The notes: generated from the sequence alone by a model not told the origin. DNA of 64,000 bases from Phocoena phocoena (GCF_963924675.1 NC_089220.1:53454639-53518638), one strand, 5' to 3'. Positions 24,166 through 37,000 are shown, counted from the stretch's first letter. Translations and numbers: made by a program.

Positions 24166-25852
24166 ATCATTTCCATATAATTAACATTTTTTAAATTCTA
24201 AAGATGTAAAATATATTGTAAAGATAAATACAAGATTCAATGTTGAATTTCATCTTGTTGATTTCAAACAAGTATTCCAATAATTTTGAATACAAACTTT
24301 ATTACCTTTTGTCTTAAAAATCTCTTCCCATCTAAAATCCATAGTCTATGACAGTTGCATTTTCTTTTCGTTCTGAAAATTTACTCTTCCAAGGAAAGTG
24401 TAATATAGACATTCTCTAGGGATTTTTCTCCACTTTATCCCAGAGAGATTAACACCCAATATTCTATTGTTTAACCCACTGCACATAGCCAGTACATCAC
24501 CCTCTTACTCTAATTCTCTTTGTCAAATGCTTCAAAAATGACCATGTTTATAGTATTCCCCTAAAATTACAAGGTCAATTATCTAACTTTCTTCAGGGCC
24601 CTGAAGTTTTTACTTATTTGGCAGCAAATGTATGCAAATTTATTATAAGCCTCTCAACTAATTTAGGGGAAAATTTTTTTCAACACTTTATTCTTTCCTT
24701 AGAGGAGAAATGGAAGAAATATGATTTTGGTAATTGTCCTTCTTCAAGATATCTGCTATCATTTTCACTGTAGATGTGCTCTTTTTTCTCCCTTTTTGCT
24801 TTCTATAGAGTTGAATATAAACATTTCATTGCCATGCTATATTTTTCAACTTAAGGCTCAACTAGTTTGAAGATTTGTCTTTCCTGAGATGATCCAAATA
24901 GGTTTTTACCAACATTTAGAATTTTTCACTAGGTACTTTCAACTCTATCCATCTTTTCTAAATGTCATTTAGAAATTTTCCAATTAAAAAAAAAATTATT
25001 AGATCTTCAAAGAATTCCCATATAGTCCTACTGGTTTCCATAGCCACTCTTCATATTCCTGAATGTACTCCCAGTCAATCCCAGCCATCATTCCATTACA
25101 CACAGACACACAGATGGACACGCACCTTTCTCATTGGTTTCAATACCATGGATCTCACTGAGCAATCTGTAGTATATACCTGTAATTCCATCACTCGTGC
25201 TCTCCTTTTATAGCACTAATTCTCTTCCACTGGAATTTTACTCTCATGTTGAAGATTTACAAAAATAAATTCCCTTTATTAAAAGCTTCCTTAGAGTAGA
25301 ATTTACCTCCCCATTGACATAATTCTACTGCATTGCAATGGTACACATGAAATCATTTGCTTTCTTTTTGTTAATTTTTTGTTCATTGGTATTCAGACAC
25401 CGAGGCCATAAATATTATTCTTTACCAGTTTTCTAGTTATTTTCATTAGGAACTGGCAAAATACATCTTCCTATAATTTGTTTTATACTATGTCAAATAT
25501 ATTTCCATTATTCACAACTAGGGCTGAATGATCAAATTGGGAGTGGAGCAATAATTCAGACTAGAGTGGATGATATTAAGAAGCCTAGGTAAATAGTTGG
25601 GACATCAGCAGAATATGGAGGTAGGGAATAGTGTTGGGAAAATATAACTAAAAACAAAAAATTTCTCCCAAACCAGAAAACCTCTCCACAGAGGTAGAAA
25701 ACACAAAACAAAACAGTTTTGTTATTGAATAAGCATTAAACCAAGATGTGATGTGCATCACAGGCAATCCACCAAGAGATTGCAATGACAGAAAGAAATC
25801 TCACCCTTCAAATAGCCAAGCAGGTCCAACCCATTATATACATGTTCTCAAA
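24166..25852. other. Unassigned sequence
   Basis: About 1.7 kb. An 83-codon frame at 24962-25213 has no recognised domain. No repeat family named. Confidence 0.5.
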
Positions 25853-25862
25853 ATAAACAATA

Positions 25863-26051
25863 GGACTTCCCTGGTGGCGCAGTGGTTGAGAGCCCGCCTG
25901 CCGATGCAGGGGACACGGGTTCGTGCCCCGGTGTGGGAAGATCCCACGTGCCGCGGAGCGGCTGGGCCCGTAAGCCATGGCCGCTGAACTTGCGCATGCG
26001 GAGCCTATGCTCTGCAACGGGAAAGGCCACAACAGTAAAAGGCCCGCAAAG
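25863..26051 (+). mobile_element. CHR SINE lacking an A tail
   Basis: Starts 'ggacttccctggtggcgcag' and runs through the full GC-rich body, but stops at 'aggcccgcaaag' with no poly-A. A 10-bp target duplication, ataaacaata, lies at 25853-25862 and 26052-26061. Either the tail was lost after insertion, or the A-rich duplication absorbed a very short tail. CpGs are partly retained. Confidence 0.93.
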
Positions 26052-26061
26052 ATAAACAATA

Positions 26062-26930
26062 AATAAATAGTCTTCAATTAAGAGGTATTGACAGCATCCA
26101 TTTATTACACATAGTTCATCCTAAATTCACCTGGTAATTGGGGTGACTATCTGTGTTAGTTAATTGACTCTAAACAAGAAAAAATACACTATCCCTATAT
26201 TTATGACAGGAAGTAAATAGTTTTGCAACATGGAGCCAGGCGCCTTGGAAGGTAGGCTCCTACACTCACAAAAACTGGGGGTACTATCTTCTTTGAAGTT
26301 TATATTTCAAAGATATGGCTCCTAAGTCCTTCAGAAAGACATGCCTGGACCAGCTTTTATAGTTTTTAAGAGATTTGCAAACATTTCAAAGACCCAGAGA
26401 AAGAACTTACAATTAAAAAAAATTTAATGTAAATGCTCTTAGTAAAGGGCATGGAAGGAAATCTCTTCCTTTGTTTTCACTGGAAGAATTAAGCTCCTTA
26501 TTTTTATTTTGCATTTGTCTTTATAGTAGGCAAAGGTATCCACAGAAAGGCTGAACAGTGGAATTAGAAACTGGAGTTTAGGAACTAGGTTATGGTGCAA
26601 GAAAACAAAAATAACCTAATTACTGAAAATGGGGTACAAGATTTGATAAGGAACAAAGGAAGGGCCCATTTTGGAAGTGGGATAAGAAAGAGAGATATTA
26701 GGCAAGTCAAGTTAATTTAGAAGTGTGGAGCTACTGGTCCAGAACTTGTTCCATTCCATCTAACTAGGAGAAGGCTTGGTCCTAGAACCTGTAATGGAGT
26801 GAAGCTGCATGAGTCACTAACCAGATCTGGGGTGTTTTGAAGGGTTTGGAAACAGGGAGCCAAACATATTTGTATGTCTAATACACAGTTTTATAGTTTT
26901 AGCTAGAATTTTCTCTCTCCTTTCTTAAAA
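26062..26930. other. Unassigned sequence
   Basis: About 870 bp between a CHR SINE and a large L1. No gene or repeat recognised. Confidence 0.5.
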
Positions 26931-26931
26931 T

Positions 26932-27287
26932 TTTTTATAGAACGTTATTGGAACATAATTGCTACACAATACTGTGTTAGTTTCTGCTGTACACCAGAGT
27001 GAATCGGCCATATGCATACATATGTTCCCATATCCACTCCTTCTTGATTCTCCCTCCCAACCTCCCTATCCCACCACTCTAGGTCATCCCAAAGCACTGA
27101 GCTGATCTCTCTGTGCTATGCTACTGCTTCCCATTAGCTATTTTACATTCAGTAGTGTATATATGTCTATGCTACACTCACTTCACTCCACTTCCCCCTC
27201 CCACCCCGTGTCCTCAAGTCCATTCTCTATGTCTACATCTTTATTCCTGCCCTGCAACTAGGTTCCTCAGTACCATTTTTTTTTATG

Positions 27288-27330
<43 letters not shown>

Positions 27331-30300
27331 TTAGCCTACGGTATTTGTTTCTCTGTTTCTGACTTACTTCACTCTGTATGACAGACTCTAGGTCCATCCA
27401 CTTCACTACAGATAACTCAATTTCATTTCTTTTTATGGCTGAGTAATATTCCATTGTATATATGTGCCACATCTTCTTTATCCATTCATCTGTCGATGAC
27501 ACTTAGGTTGCTTCCATGTCCTGGCTATTGTAAATAGTGCAGCAATGAACATTGTGGTACATGTCTCTTTTTGAATTATGGTTTTCTCAGGGTATATGCC
27601 CAGTAGTGGGATTGCTGGTCATATGGTATTTCTATTTTTAGGTTTTAAAGGAACCTCCGTACTGTTTTCCATAGTGGTTGTATCAATTTACATTCCCACC
27701 AACAGTGCAGGAGGTTTCCCTTTTCGCCACACCCTTTCCAGCATTTATTGTTTCTAGATTTTTTGATGATGGCCATTCTGACCGGTGTGAAGTAATACCT
27801 CGTTGTAGTTTTGATTTGCATTTATCTAATAATTAGTGATGTTGAGCATCTTTTCATGTACCTCTTGGCCATCTGTATGTCTTCCTTGTTGAAATGTCTA
27901 TTTAGATCTTCTGCCCATTTTTTAATTTGATTGTTTGTTGTTTTGATATTGATCTCCATGTGTTGTTTGTATATTTTGGAAATTAAACCTTTGCTGTTTC
28001 ATTTACAAATATTTTCTCCCATTCTGAGGGTTATCTTTTTGTCTTGTTTATGTTTTCCTTTGCTGTGCAAAAGTTTTAAGTTTAATTAAGTCCCATTTGT
28101 TTATTTTTGTTTTTATTTCTGTTACTCTAGGAGGTGGGGCAAAAATAACTTGCTGTGGTTTATGTCAAAGAGTATTTTTCCTATGTTTTCCTCTAAGAGT
28201 TTTATAGTGTCTGGTCTTACATTTAGGTCTTTAATCTATTTGGAGTTTATATTTGGGTATGGTGTTAGGATGAAATTAGTGTTCTAATTTCATTCTTTTA
28301 CATATAGATGTACAGTTTTCCCAGCACCACTTATTGAAGAGACTGTCCTTTCTCCATTGTACGTTCTTGCCTCCTGTGTCATAAATTAGGTGACCATATG
28401 TGCATGGGTTTATCTCTGGGCATTCGATCCTGTACCACTGATCTATATTTCTGTTTTTGTGCCAGTGCCATTCTGTCTTGACTACTGTTGCATTGTGGTA
28501 TAGTTTGAAGTTGGGGAGCCTGATTCCTCCAGCTCTGTTTTTCTTTCTCAATATTGCTTTGGCTATTCGGGATCTTTTGTGTTTCCATACGACTTGTAAA
28601 ATGTTTTATTCTAAATCTGTGAAGAATGCCACTGGTAGTTTGACAGGGATTGCACTGAATCTGTAAATTGCTTTGGGAACTATGGTCATTTTCATAATAT
28701 TGATTCTTCCAATCAAAGAACATGGTATATTTCTCCATCTGTTTGTATCATCTTTGATTTCTTTCATCAGTGTTTTATAGTTTTCTGAGTACAGTTCTTT
28801 TGCCTCCTTAGGCAGGTTTATTCCTGGTATTTTATTTGTTTTGTTGCAATGGTAAATGCGAGTGCTTCCTTAATTTCTCTTTCTGATTTTTCATTGTTGA
28901 TGTATAGGAATGTCAGAGATTTCTGCGCATTATTTTTGCATCCTGCAACCTTACCAAATTCATTGATTAGTTCTAGCAGCTTTCTCTTGGAATCTTTAGG
29001 ATTTTCTATGTATAGTATCATGTCATCTGAAAACAGTGACAGTTTTACTTCTTCTTTTCCGATTTGGATTCCTTCTATTTCTTTGTCTTCTCTGATTGCT
29101 GTGGCTAGGACTTCGAAAACTATGTTGAATAAGAGTGGCAAGAGTGGACATCCTTGTATTGTTCCTGATCTTAGTGGAAATGATTTCAGTTTTTCACCAT
29201 TGAGAACTATGTTGGCTGTGGGTTTTTCATATATGGCGTTTATTATGTTGAGGTAAGTTCCCTCTATACCTACTTTCTGGAGAGTTTTTATCATAAATGG
29301 GTGTTGAATTTTTCAAAAGCTTTATCTGCATCTATTGAGATGATCATATGGTTTTTATTCTTCAGTTTCTTAATATGGTGTATCACATTGATTGATTTGC
29401 ATATATTGAAGAATCCTTGCATTCCTGGGATAAACCCCACTTGATCATGGTGTATGATCCTTTTAGTGTGTTGTTGGATTCTATTTGCTCGTATTTTGTT
29501 GAAGATTTTTGCATCTATGTTCATCACTGATATTGGCCTGTAGCTTTCTTTGTATCTGACATCTTTGTCTGGTTTTGGTATCAGGGTGATGGGGGCCTCC
29601 TAGAATGAGTTTGGGAGTGTTCCTCCCTCTGCTATATTTTGGAAGAGTTTGAGAAGGATAGGTGTTAGCTCTTCTCTAAATGTTGCATAGAATTTGCCTG
29701 TGAAGCCATCTGGTCCTGGGCTTTTGTTTGTTGGAAGATGTTTCATCACAATGTCAATTTCAGTGCTCATTATTGGTCTGTTTATATTTTCTATTTCTTC
29801 CAGGTTCAGTCTCAGAAGGTTGTGCTTTTCTAAGAATTTGTCCATATCTTCCAGGTTGTCCATTTTATTGGCATAGAGTTGTGTGTAGTAATCTCTTAGG
29901 ATCCTTTGTATTTCTACAGTCAGCTGTTACTTCTCCTTTTTCATTTCTAATTCTATTGATTTGAATCTTCTCCCTTTTTTTCTTGATGAGTCTGGCTAAT
30001 GGTTGATCAATTTTGTTTATCTTCTAAAAGAACCAGCTTTTAGTTTTATTGATCTTTGCTATCATTTCCTTTATATCTTTTTCATTTATTTCTGATCTGA
30101 TCATTATGATTTCTTTCCTTCTGCAAACTTTGGGATTTTCTTTCTTCTTTCTCTAACTGCTTACGTGTAACATTAGGTTTTTTATTTGAGATGTTTCCTG
30201 TTTCTTGAGGTAGGATTGTATTGCTATAGGTTTTGGGTCATCGTGTTTTCACTGTCATTTCTTTCTAGGTATATTTTGACTTCCTCTTTGATTTCTTTGT

Positions 30301-30345
30301 TATTTAGTAGTGTATTGTTTAGCCTCCAGATGTTTGTATTTTTAA
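26932..30345 (-). mobile_element. 5'-truncated L1 retrotransposon, about 3.4 kb
   Basis: On the minus strand this is L1 ORF2 from the endonuclease-RT linker onward plus the 3' UTR. Decayed translations show IWRLNNTLLNN (near 30310), the RT N-terminal KSPGPDGFT (29710), [16 protein letters not shown] (29440), [11 protein letters not shown] (29320), [17 protein letters not shown] (29140) and the catalytic site as FSDDM, where functional L1s have FADDM (29020). The frame is broken repeatedly, so the element is inactive. The 3' UTR lies at 26932-27290. No target duplication was found. The break at 30345 is where L1 similarity stops by eye. Confidence 0.93.
27291..27327. repeat. (TA)n microsatellite inside L1
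   Basis: 37 bp of uninterrupted alternating TA. It lies exactly where related L1 copies have the short motif acatatatgg at the ORF2 C-terminus (compare 51488-51497), so the array probably expanded from that seed. Confidence 0.95.
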
Positions 30346-32260
30346 TGGTGTTTGTATATTTATCTACAAATAACTTTTTAAAGAGCTGGCATATTTTATG
30401 CATTCTTGCATGTCTGAGAATGTCTGTTGCATTCATATGAAAGACAAATCAGCTGGGTAAAATAATTAGGACAAATTATATAAATATTCCATTACATTCT
30501 GGAACTTTAAAGAGAGAATGTCTGAGACCAATCCTTTTTCTTCAGTAATGTTTTTTCACTCTGAAACCAATAGGTTTTATTCTCTACCTTTAAAATACAA
30601 ATATTTGTCAGACATGTCTAATTTGTGGCTCTCTTTTCATTGATTTTTGCCTAGAGCAAGGTGAATTTTCAATCTGGGCAGTCAGATCTTTTTCAGCTTA
30701 TGACTATTTTCTTCAGTATGAGGTATTATCATTTCTTCTTTTCAGTTTAATTGTTCTCAAGTACACAGTTATTTAAAAAAATAAATCAAGAAGCTTTTCC
30801 CTCCATATTGATCACATTCTTTGCCATTGTTCCTTCTCCTTGACTTTTTCTACTGCATCTAAGAGTGTCTCTCAAGTTTGATTTCTGCAACTCTGCTGTT
30901 CCAGAGTGACAATTCTCTCCTTTGGGTCATCATTGTTGTTTTTCACTTTCCTGCTACATTTTTAGTTAGTTTCAAAAATCCTTCCTTGGGTTATTTATCT
31001 CTCAATTTAATCTTATGTTATTTTTATTTCTGCATTTTTTTCTCCTCATGACTTTCTCCTATTTCACAGATGGAATGCCTTGCTGCATAGAGTGGACAAT
31101 AACAGCGTATTCTCTGAAATTTCCTTTAAGTTTCTTCATCAGAAAAATTTTGGAACTGTGTCTTCTTTATTCATAAACATGATTTTCCCATTTTCTGGTT
31201 CAACAGTACTGTATTTTAGCTATAAGTTTCATGTGTGTGTAAACATATCTATATACACACATATATACATACACACATATATTCTTTCCTCCTTCTTCTC
31301 CTCTCCCCCTTGTTCTCCTCCTCCCATCCCTCCCCCCTCTCTCCTCTTCTTCTTGCTCTCTTCCTCTAAACTCATTTTCAGGGGAGTTAGATCTATTTAT
31401 ATTTCATATTTAACTACAAGTGGGATATATAGTTAAGCTTCATCCTGTTTTGCTGTCCATTTGGGTGCTGACCAGCTTTCAGTTCAATACTTGCTTTTTG
31501 GTATTCATTTCGTTCTCTTCTGACAAACTTATAAGTAACTTATCCTACCCCTCTGCCTAGTTCTCTGATATTTTGAACTGAGTACATGAAAACATACAAT
31601 GTCCAGAATGCTTTGCTTCTAGGGCTCTATATGTTCCACTACAGTGGCTGGCTTGGGAGAATTTAAATGCTCATAAAGAAGCCCAATCCTGGCAGCCCTT
31701 CTCTACCTAAAGCTCTGTTGTATTCCGGATGTTACAAAATATGAAGGTCTATAAAAAGGAGACACTGAGAGGTGAAACTTGAGGTGAAAGAAAGCAGTAC
31801 TTGGGCCCAATAATAATGCAGAAATAGCATAGAAAAAGTATGGTTGTCCAGATTTGTATTTGGTACAGCTTGATGTAGACAGTGACCTTAAGTATCTTTA
31901 TTGAAATGGGCTCTTTTTTGAAATTAAGCCTGGGTTCCTGTAGGAATTTTCTTCATTTAGCTGTCTGTTGATTTGTATTTTTGTCTATTCATCCCCCTAA
32001 GTTTTAACTGCATTTAAGAAATATTTGTGCTACTCCAGGTTCAGCTAGACATGGTTTTCAGTTTCTACCAGATCAATCAGGGAGTTGTTTTACATGGTGA
32101 ATGCATATGCATGTACAGATCACATGAAAACCAAGCCCACCTGAGATTTTGGAAACCATAACTTAGCATCATATTAAGATAGAGAAGAAAAAATATTATG
32201 CTAGACTATATATATGTATATGTATAACTGTCATATATTATGAGTTCTTCATATGTGATA
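30346..32260. other. Unassigned sequence with low-complexity patches
   Basis: About 1.9 kb. It contains CA/TA-rich sequence at 31225-31283 and a C/T-rich tract just after. A 118-codon frame (31080-31436) runs through those tracts and is not credible as a gene. No repeat family recognised elsewhere. Confidence 0.5.
31284..31370 (+). repeat. C/T-rich low-complexity tract
   Basis: Mostly pyrimidine on the plus strand (cctccttcttctcctctccc and similar), with three purine interruptions. Adjacent to the TA/CA-rich run. Confidence 0.8.
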
Positions 32261-32261
32261 A

Positions 32262-32640
32262 TTCACTCAGTGATTCATTTATCAATAGTTTATTGAGAAA
32301 CTACTTTATGCTAGGTACTATTTCTTTGTGCTAGGGATATAATAGTGATAAAAAATTAAATTCCTTACTTTACTGAGTTTATAGTACACATTAACCAAGT
32401 AATCACACTAATGAATATTAAATTAGACATTAAAATAAGTACTTTGAGTGAATGTTTCATAAAGCACCAAGTAGGGGATGTGGTGGCAGGTGGGGATTAG
32501 AAAATATATCCCTAAGGAAGTCTCCCTTTGATCTAAATTTTGAATAAAGAATAGAGATTACATAGGTGAGCAGTGTGAAGGAGAAATACAGAAGGAACTG
32601 AATGCACAGAAGCCTTGTCAGTGCAAAGCACTGCTCTAAG
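32262..32640 (-). mobile_element. L2 LINE 3' part
   Basis: Plus-strand text follows L2 antisense: 'tagtttattgagaaactact', 'tatgctaggtactatttctt', 'gtgctagggatataatagtg', 'cttactttactgagtttata', and later 'acagaaggaactgaatgcac' with 'agtgcaaagc'. Diverged but in the correct order. Confidence 0.65.
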
Positions 32641-32644
32641 TGCT

Positions 32645-33560
32645 TAATTGCACAGGCTTTTTTGAAGCTTGTTCGCTTGTGGTGAAGTCCTGTTTTTCTT
32701 TTTCATTATAGGTATTTAGGGAGAAATTGGGAGTGACTAAATGAAGACAAATTTTCAAATCAGAATTCTAGTTTTAATTCAATTTTATACAATATAGCAA
32801 TATCTTAAACACAGTTGAGTGTCAATGTGAGATAAATATTGCATATGCGTCTATAATCCTGAGTATTATTTTGCCTTTCAGAGCAAGCAAAAATAGGTTC
32901 GCTAGTTTTCACATCATAGGGTAATTTTAATTCTCCTGTTAATTTTCTTTTGATGGTAGAAAACAAACTGATGTGAGGGAAAACTTATTTGCAAAAATAA
33001 GTTAATTTTAAGAAAGTCTTTTCCCTAGACTTAGAGTCTAAAACTAATATAGACAAACCCAAGTTAAAGAGATGTTTAATTCAAGCAAACCTGGATGAAT
33101 TTACATTCTAATTCTAGACAACCTATCAACTTGATGGTATGTAAACAGCTCCACAGAGAAACTAGGTCACATCTTTCACGTTTTAGTTTCACAAGTAATG
33201 TAAAATTTCAGTGATTAAAGTTCAAATGTTGCACTCAAATTAGCCTTTGTAAATACTAATGTATTCAGGGAAGCCAGGATTGATAATGACCAAATAAACT
33301 TAAATAAATTTTCATTAAATTGTTTTTTTATGTTTTGAGGAGGGAAGTGGTGAATTTAAAGCAAGGCCCCATCATAGGCAATAATATTTAATAACGCAGA
33401 ACCCAAAACATGATTACTATTAGCTACAGTGTAATAATTGATGTTCATTTACACAAATACCTTTGGAAAAGAGAGAAAAGTTGCACAAAATAAAATCTCA
33501 TATATTAAGCACACAGACCTGCTCTTGGCCATAGCCTTCCTTATCTTATAGGGCTTTAGG
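32645..33560. other. Unassigned AT-rich sequence
   Basis: About 900 bp with nothing recognised. Confidence 0.5.
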
Positions 33561-33567
33561 CACACTT

Positions 33568-33592
33568 GTATGTGTGCGTGTGTGTGTGTGTG
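33568..33592. repeat. (TG)n microsatellite
   Basis: A short run of TG with one CG interruption, followed by a looser TG-rich segment to about 33610. Confidence 0.9.
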
Positions 33593-33769
33593 GATGCACG
33601 TATGTGTGTTGTTGGGGGTAAGGACAGTGGTTATGAAAACAAACTTTGTGGACATTGGTTGTTTTTGATACTGAACTCTGACCCTCAAACATGTTGGGAC
33701 TTAAGGACCAAGTCTAGTCAGAGCTGTGGAATAGAGGCAGAAGATCAAGTTCTGTGGTCCAGAAATCTG

Positions 33770-33965
33770 GGTTAAGTTCTACTTCATGATGTATTCCTAG
33801 TAGTGTGAGTTATGAAAAAATTATTTTCTTCTCTGAATGTCAGTATCTCCTCTATAAATCGGGGTTAAAATTTTTGTCTACTCATTATTTTTCATAGGAA
33901 TTTTATGAGCATTGCATGAGATCAGAGGTGTGAAAGTACTTTGTTGATGGCCATGTGTCACATAA
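33770..33965 (+). repeat. MIR SINE core
   Basis: Shows the MIR middle: 'tcttctctgaatgtcagtat', 'ctcctctataaatcggggtt', 'attgcatgagatcagaggtg' and 'tgaaagtactttgttgatg', matching '...cctcatctgtaaaatgggg...gattaaatgagataatg...aaagcactt'. Confidence 0.65.
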
Positions 33966-34404
33966 TTGCTTGCTTAACCATTAAATGTGAATAGTTGCCT
34001 CTACTGTGCCTTTTATTCCTTAGCCATAGGGCTTGATGCTCTGGAACGTTCATGAATATTATGAGGGAATGAAGAAACACGGTAAATGTTTGAGAAATGT
34101 TTTCCAGGTATACATCTATAAATTAAATAATCTTTCTATTTTCTAGACTTAGACTTATCTAGCATACATTTTATGTGGTTACATATTAACTTTAAAACAA
34201 GACTGCAAACCTCCTGAGAACAGAGACTTTATCTTTTATCTTCCATTCAAGAGTACATATACAAAGAGTTTAATGCCATCCTTTTGGTGGATTGATTTAA
34301 ATACATATTATCTGTTGGTATTTATAATTAAAGTTTTCTGAATATAAAAGATAATATATCAGCGATGCATCTCTCTATATTTGGAAAACTGTTTATTTGT
34401 AAGG

Positions 34405-35125
34405 AATTTATTCATTTATTTATTCAACATATTATCTATTGACCATACATATGAAAAATTTTACCAAAAAAATTCATTCTTCTGGGAGTTCCATTCGATG
34501 AAGGGGCAAAACAGCTAAATAAATAATTGCAGTTAAATGTGGCAAGTGCTATGGGGGTGATCTGAGAGCACAGAGGAGTGATGTTAAATGCAGGGAGGGC
34601 AAATGGGTATCAGGGACGGCTTCATGGGGGATTTAAATCTTCAGCCAAGAAAACAAATAGGATGAACACTTCAGACCAAGATGAGTGAAAATATTCAAAG
34701 AAATAGAAGTAATTTTTTTCTGTGGCTGAAACACAGTGTAAATCTGGATGAGTAATTGAAGATAAAGCTAAAGAGGATAGTTAAAAGCTGAGATGATCAA
34801 GAGACTTCGGTTATGTTGATTAGTTAAAGCTGCAAGATTTCAATCAGGGTAATGACACCAGCAGATATGCATTGTATAAAGTGCATTATGACAACAATCA
34901 ATATGAAAGTAGATTGAAAAGGAAGGGATTAAGAGGCCATCGCAGTAAAACAGACCATAAAATGATGGAGGCCTAAAGTACTGGAAATGTGAATGAAGGA
35001 GGATGGACATACTTAAGCAATAACTAGGGGAGATACAAGCAACTACAGGATCTGCAGTTGGATAAAGAAAGAAAACTAGAATTACTCTCAGGTTTCTAGT
35101 CTGAGCACCTGAGTGTTTATGTTAA
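34405..35125 (-). mobile_element. L2 LINE, about 0.7 kb
   Basis: Plus-strand text matches L2 antisense in order: 'tttatttattcaacatatta', 'gtggcaagtgctatgggggt', 'atcagggacggcttcatggg', 'gaagggattaagaggccatc', 'gcagtaaaacagaccataaa' and 'gaattactctcaggtttcta'. There is a small gap near 34700-34850, where similarity is weak. No coding capacity remains. Confidence 0.65.
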
Positions 35126-35457
35126 TCACTAAGACAGAAACTGCAGTAGGCATATATTTGGTACAAAGACAACATAACATAACAAAGATAATGTAACATC
35201 TTCAGAAAAGGTAGATGTGAAATGTGTATGAGACATTTTGATAAAGATAACTTTTCCCTCAACACACAAACACAAGCAAATACTCAAATACACTTCTTTT
35301 ACTCAGACACATAAGCTTGGAATTTTGCCATTTGAATGCCAAGAGAGGTACTTCATTTTATCTGGTACCCTGGGAAAGTTAGACCTTCAACCAAGATTAT
35401 TTCTCTGGTTCTCAGTTCAAAATATATTTGGAAAATGTCTAAGCAAAAGTTAAGAGA

Positions 35458-35669
35458 GGGCTTCCCTGGTGGCACAGTGGTTGAGAGTCCACCTGCCAAT
35501 GCAGGGGCTATGGGTTCGTGCCCCACCCCAGGAAGATCCCACATGCCATGGAGCAGCTGGGCCCGTGAGCCATGGCCACTGAGCCTGTGCATCTGGAGCT
35601 TGTGCTCCGCAACGGGAGAGGCCACAACAGTGAGAGGCCTGCGTACCACAAAAAAAAAAAAAAAAAAAA
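35458..35669 (+). mobile_element. CHR SINE with target-site duplication
   Basis: Starts 'gggcttccctggtggcacag' and has a pure A tail of more than 20. A perfect 13-bp direct repeat, aaaagttaagaga, lies at 35445-35457 and 35670-35682. Several CpG sites have decayed to TG or CA (gagtccacctgccaatgcag), so this copy looks older than the ones at 4374 or 17293. Confidence 0.95.
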
Positions 35670-35894
35670 AAAAGTTAAGAGAATCACCTCCCATAGCCCC
35701 ATGACCAGACATAAACAACCAGTTGAAATCACTGGTATCTTATATCAACCTGTCATATCACCAATGAGGCATCAACTCCTGGTTGTTTTCTTGGTTGCAG
35801 TCTGGGTATGGGATAGTGTAAACTCTCAAATGTGCAGTGGTGAGAGAAAAGAGAATTTTCTCAGAAAGAAATGATAGGTATAAAAAGAAATGCC

Positions 35895-36502
35895 TGTTTT
35901 TTCAACAAATGGTGTCAGAACAACCAGACATACAAAAAAATGAATCTAGAGACAGCCTTATACCTTTCACAAAAATTTAACTTAAAATGGATTATAGGCC
36001 CAAAGGTAAAATGCAAAACTGCAAAACTCCTAGAATATAACACGGAAAATCTAGGTGACTTTGGGTTTGGTGAAGGTTTAGATACAACACCAAAAGGATG
36101 ATCCATGAAAGAAAAACTTGATAAGTTGTATTTCACTAAAATTAAAAACTTCTGTTCTGTGAAAGACACTGTTAAAAGTATGAAAACACAGGCCATAGAG
36201 AAAATATTTTCAAAATATCTATCTGACAAAGGACTGGTATCCAAAATATAAAAAAAAAATTTTTTTAACTCCACAAAAAAAATGCAAACAACCTAATTTA
36301 AAAATGGCCAGGGCTTCCCTGGTGGCGCAGTGGTTGAAATTCCAGCTGCCGATGCAGGGGACACGGGTTTGTGCCCTGGTCCAGGAAGATCCCACATGCC
36401 ACAGAGCGGCTGGGCCCATGAGCCATGGCTGCTGAGCCTGCGTGTCCAGAGCCTGTGCTCCGCAACAGGAGAGGCCACAACGGTGGGAGCCCCGTGTACT
36501 GC

Positions 36503-36533
<31 letters not shown>

Positions 36534-36830
36534 AAAGATCTGAGCAGCCTTCTCACCAAAGAAGATATAAAGATGGCAAATAAGCAAATGAACATATGCT
36601 CAACATCATACATAGTTACAAAAATACAACTTAAAACAATGAGCTACCACTACACACTTATTAGAATGGCTAAAATCCACAGCACTGACAACACCAAATG
36701 CTGACAAGGTTGTGGAGCAATAGGAACTTTCATTCATTGCTGCTGGGAATGAAAATTGGTATAGTCACTTTGGAAGACAGTTTGGCAGTTTCTTATAACA
36801 ATTTCTTATAACATATGGAATGGGGAGTGG
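35895..36830 (+). mobile_element. Older L1 ORF2 3' segment, interrupted by a CHR SINE
   Basis: Recognisable blocks: 'ttcaacaaatggtgtcagaa', 'cttaaaatggattataggcc', 'aaactcctagaatataacac', 'tatctgacaaaggactggta', 'ctcaccaaagaagatataaa', 'caacatcatacatagttaca' and 'attgctgctgggaatgaaaa'. The divergence suggests a mid-age L1 of L1MA/L1MB type. The SINE at 36311-36523 and its duplicated target split the element. Confidence 0.85.
36311..36523 (+). mobile_element. CHR SINE nested in L1
   Basis: Starts 'gggcttccctggtggcgcag' with an uninterrupted A tail. The direct repeat aaaatggcca at 36301-36310 and 36524-36533 is L1 sequence, so the SINE is younger than its L1 host. Confidence 0.95.
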
Positions 36831-36839
36831 CAGTAAGTA

Positions 36840-37000
36840 AAACTAGAATAGACTGGAATAATAGCTTGGAAGCAGGTGCTACAAGACCTCAAATACCAAG
36901 GAGAGAACTTTGTATTAATTCAGTGTGTAACAGAGAAGGATTTTGAGCTAAAGAGAGCCATGATCCATGCTTCACTTAGTAAAGAAGACTCATTTTCAGC
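36840..37000 (-). mobile_element. L2 LINE fragment
   Basis: 'gagagaactttgtattaatt' and 'agaaggattttgagctaaag' with 'agccatgatccatgctt' parallel the L2-antisense stretch that normally reads '...ggactttggcttttactctg...ttttgagcagaggagtgacatgatctg'. Short and diverged. Confidence 0.5.

Noticed and set aside
28818..29294. 158-codon frame with RT motifs, possibly a domesticated reverse transcriptase
   Set aside because: It is a stretch of L1 ORF2 with a changed catalytic motif (FSDDM) and flanking stops, in a 5'-truncated element with ordinary decay. No sign of preserved coding function.
31080..31436. 118-codon frame ending in a Ser/Pro/Leu-rich segment
   Set aside because: Half of it is CA/TA and C/T simple repeat. 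No domain or splice context.
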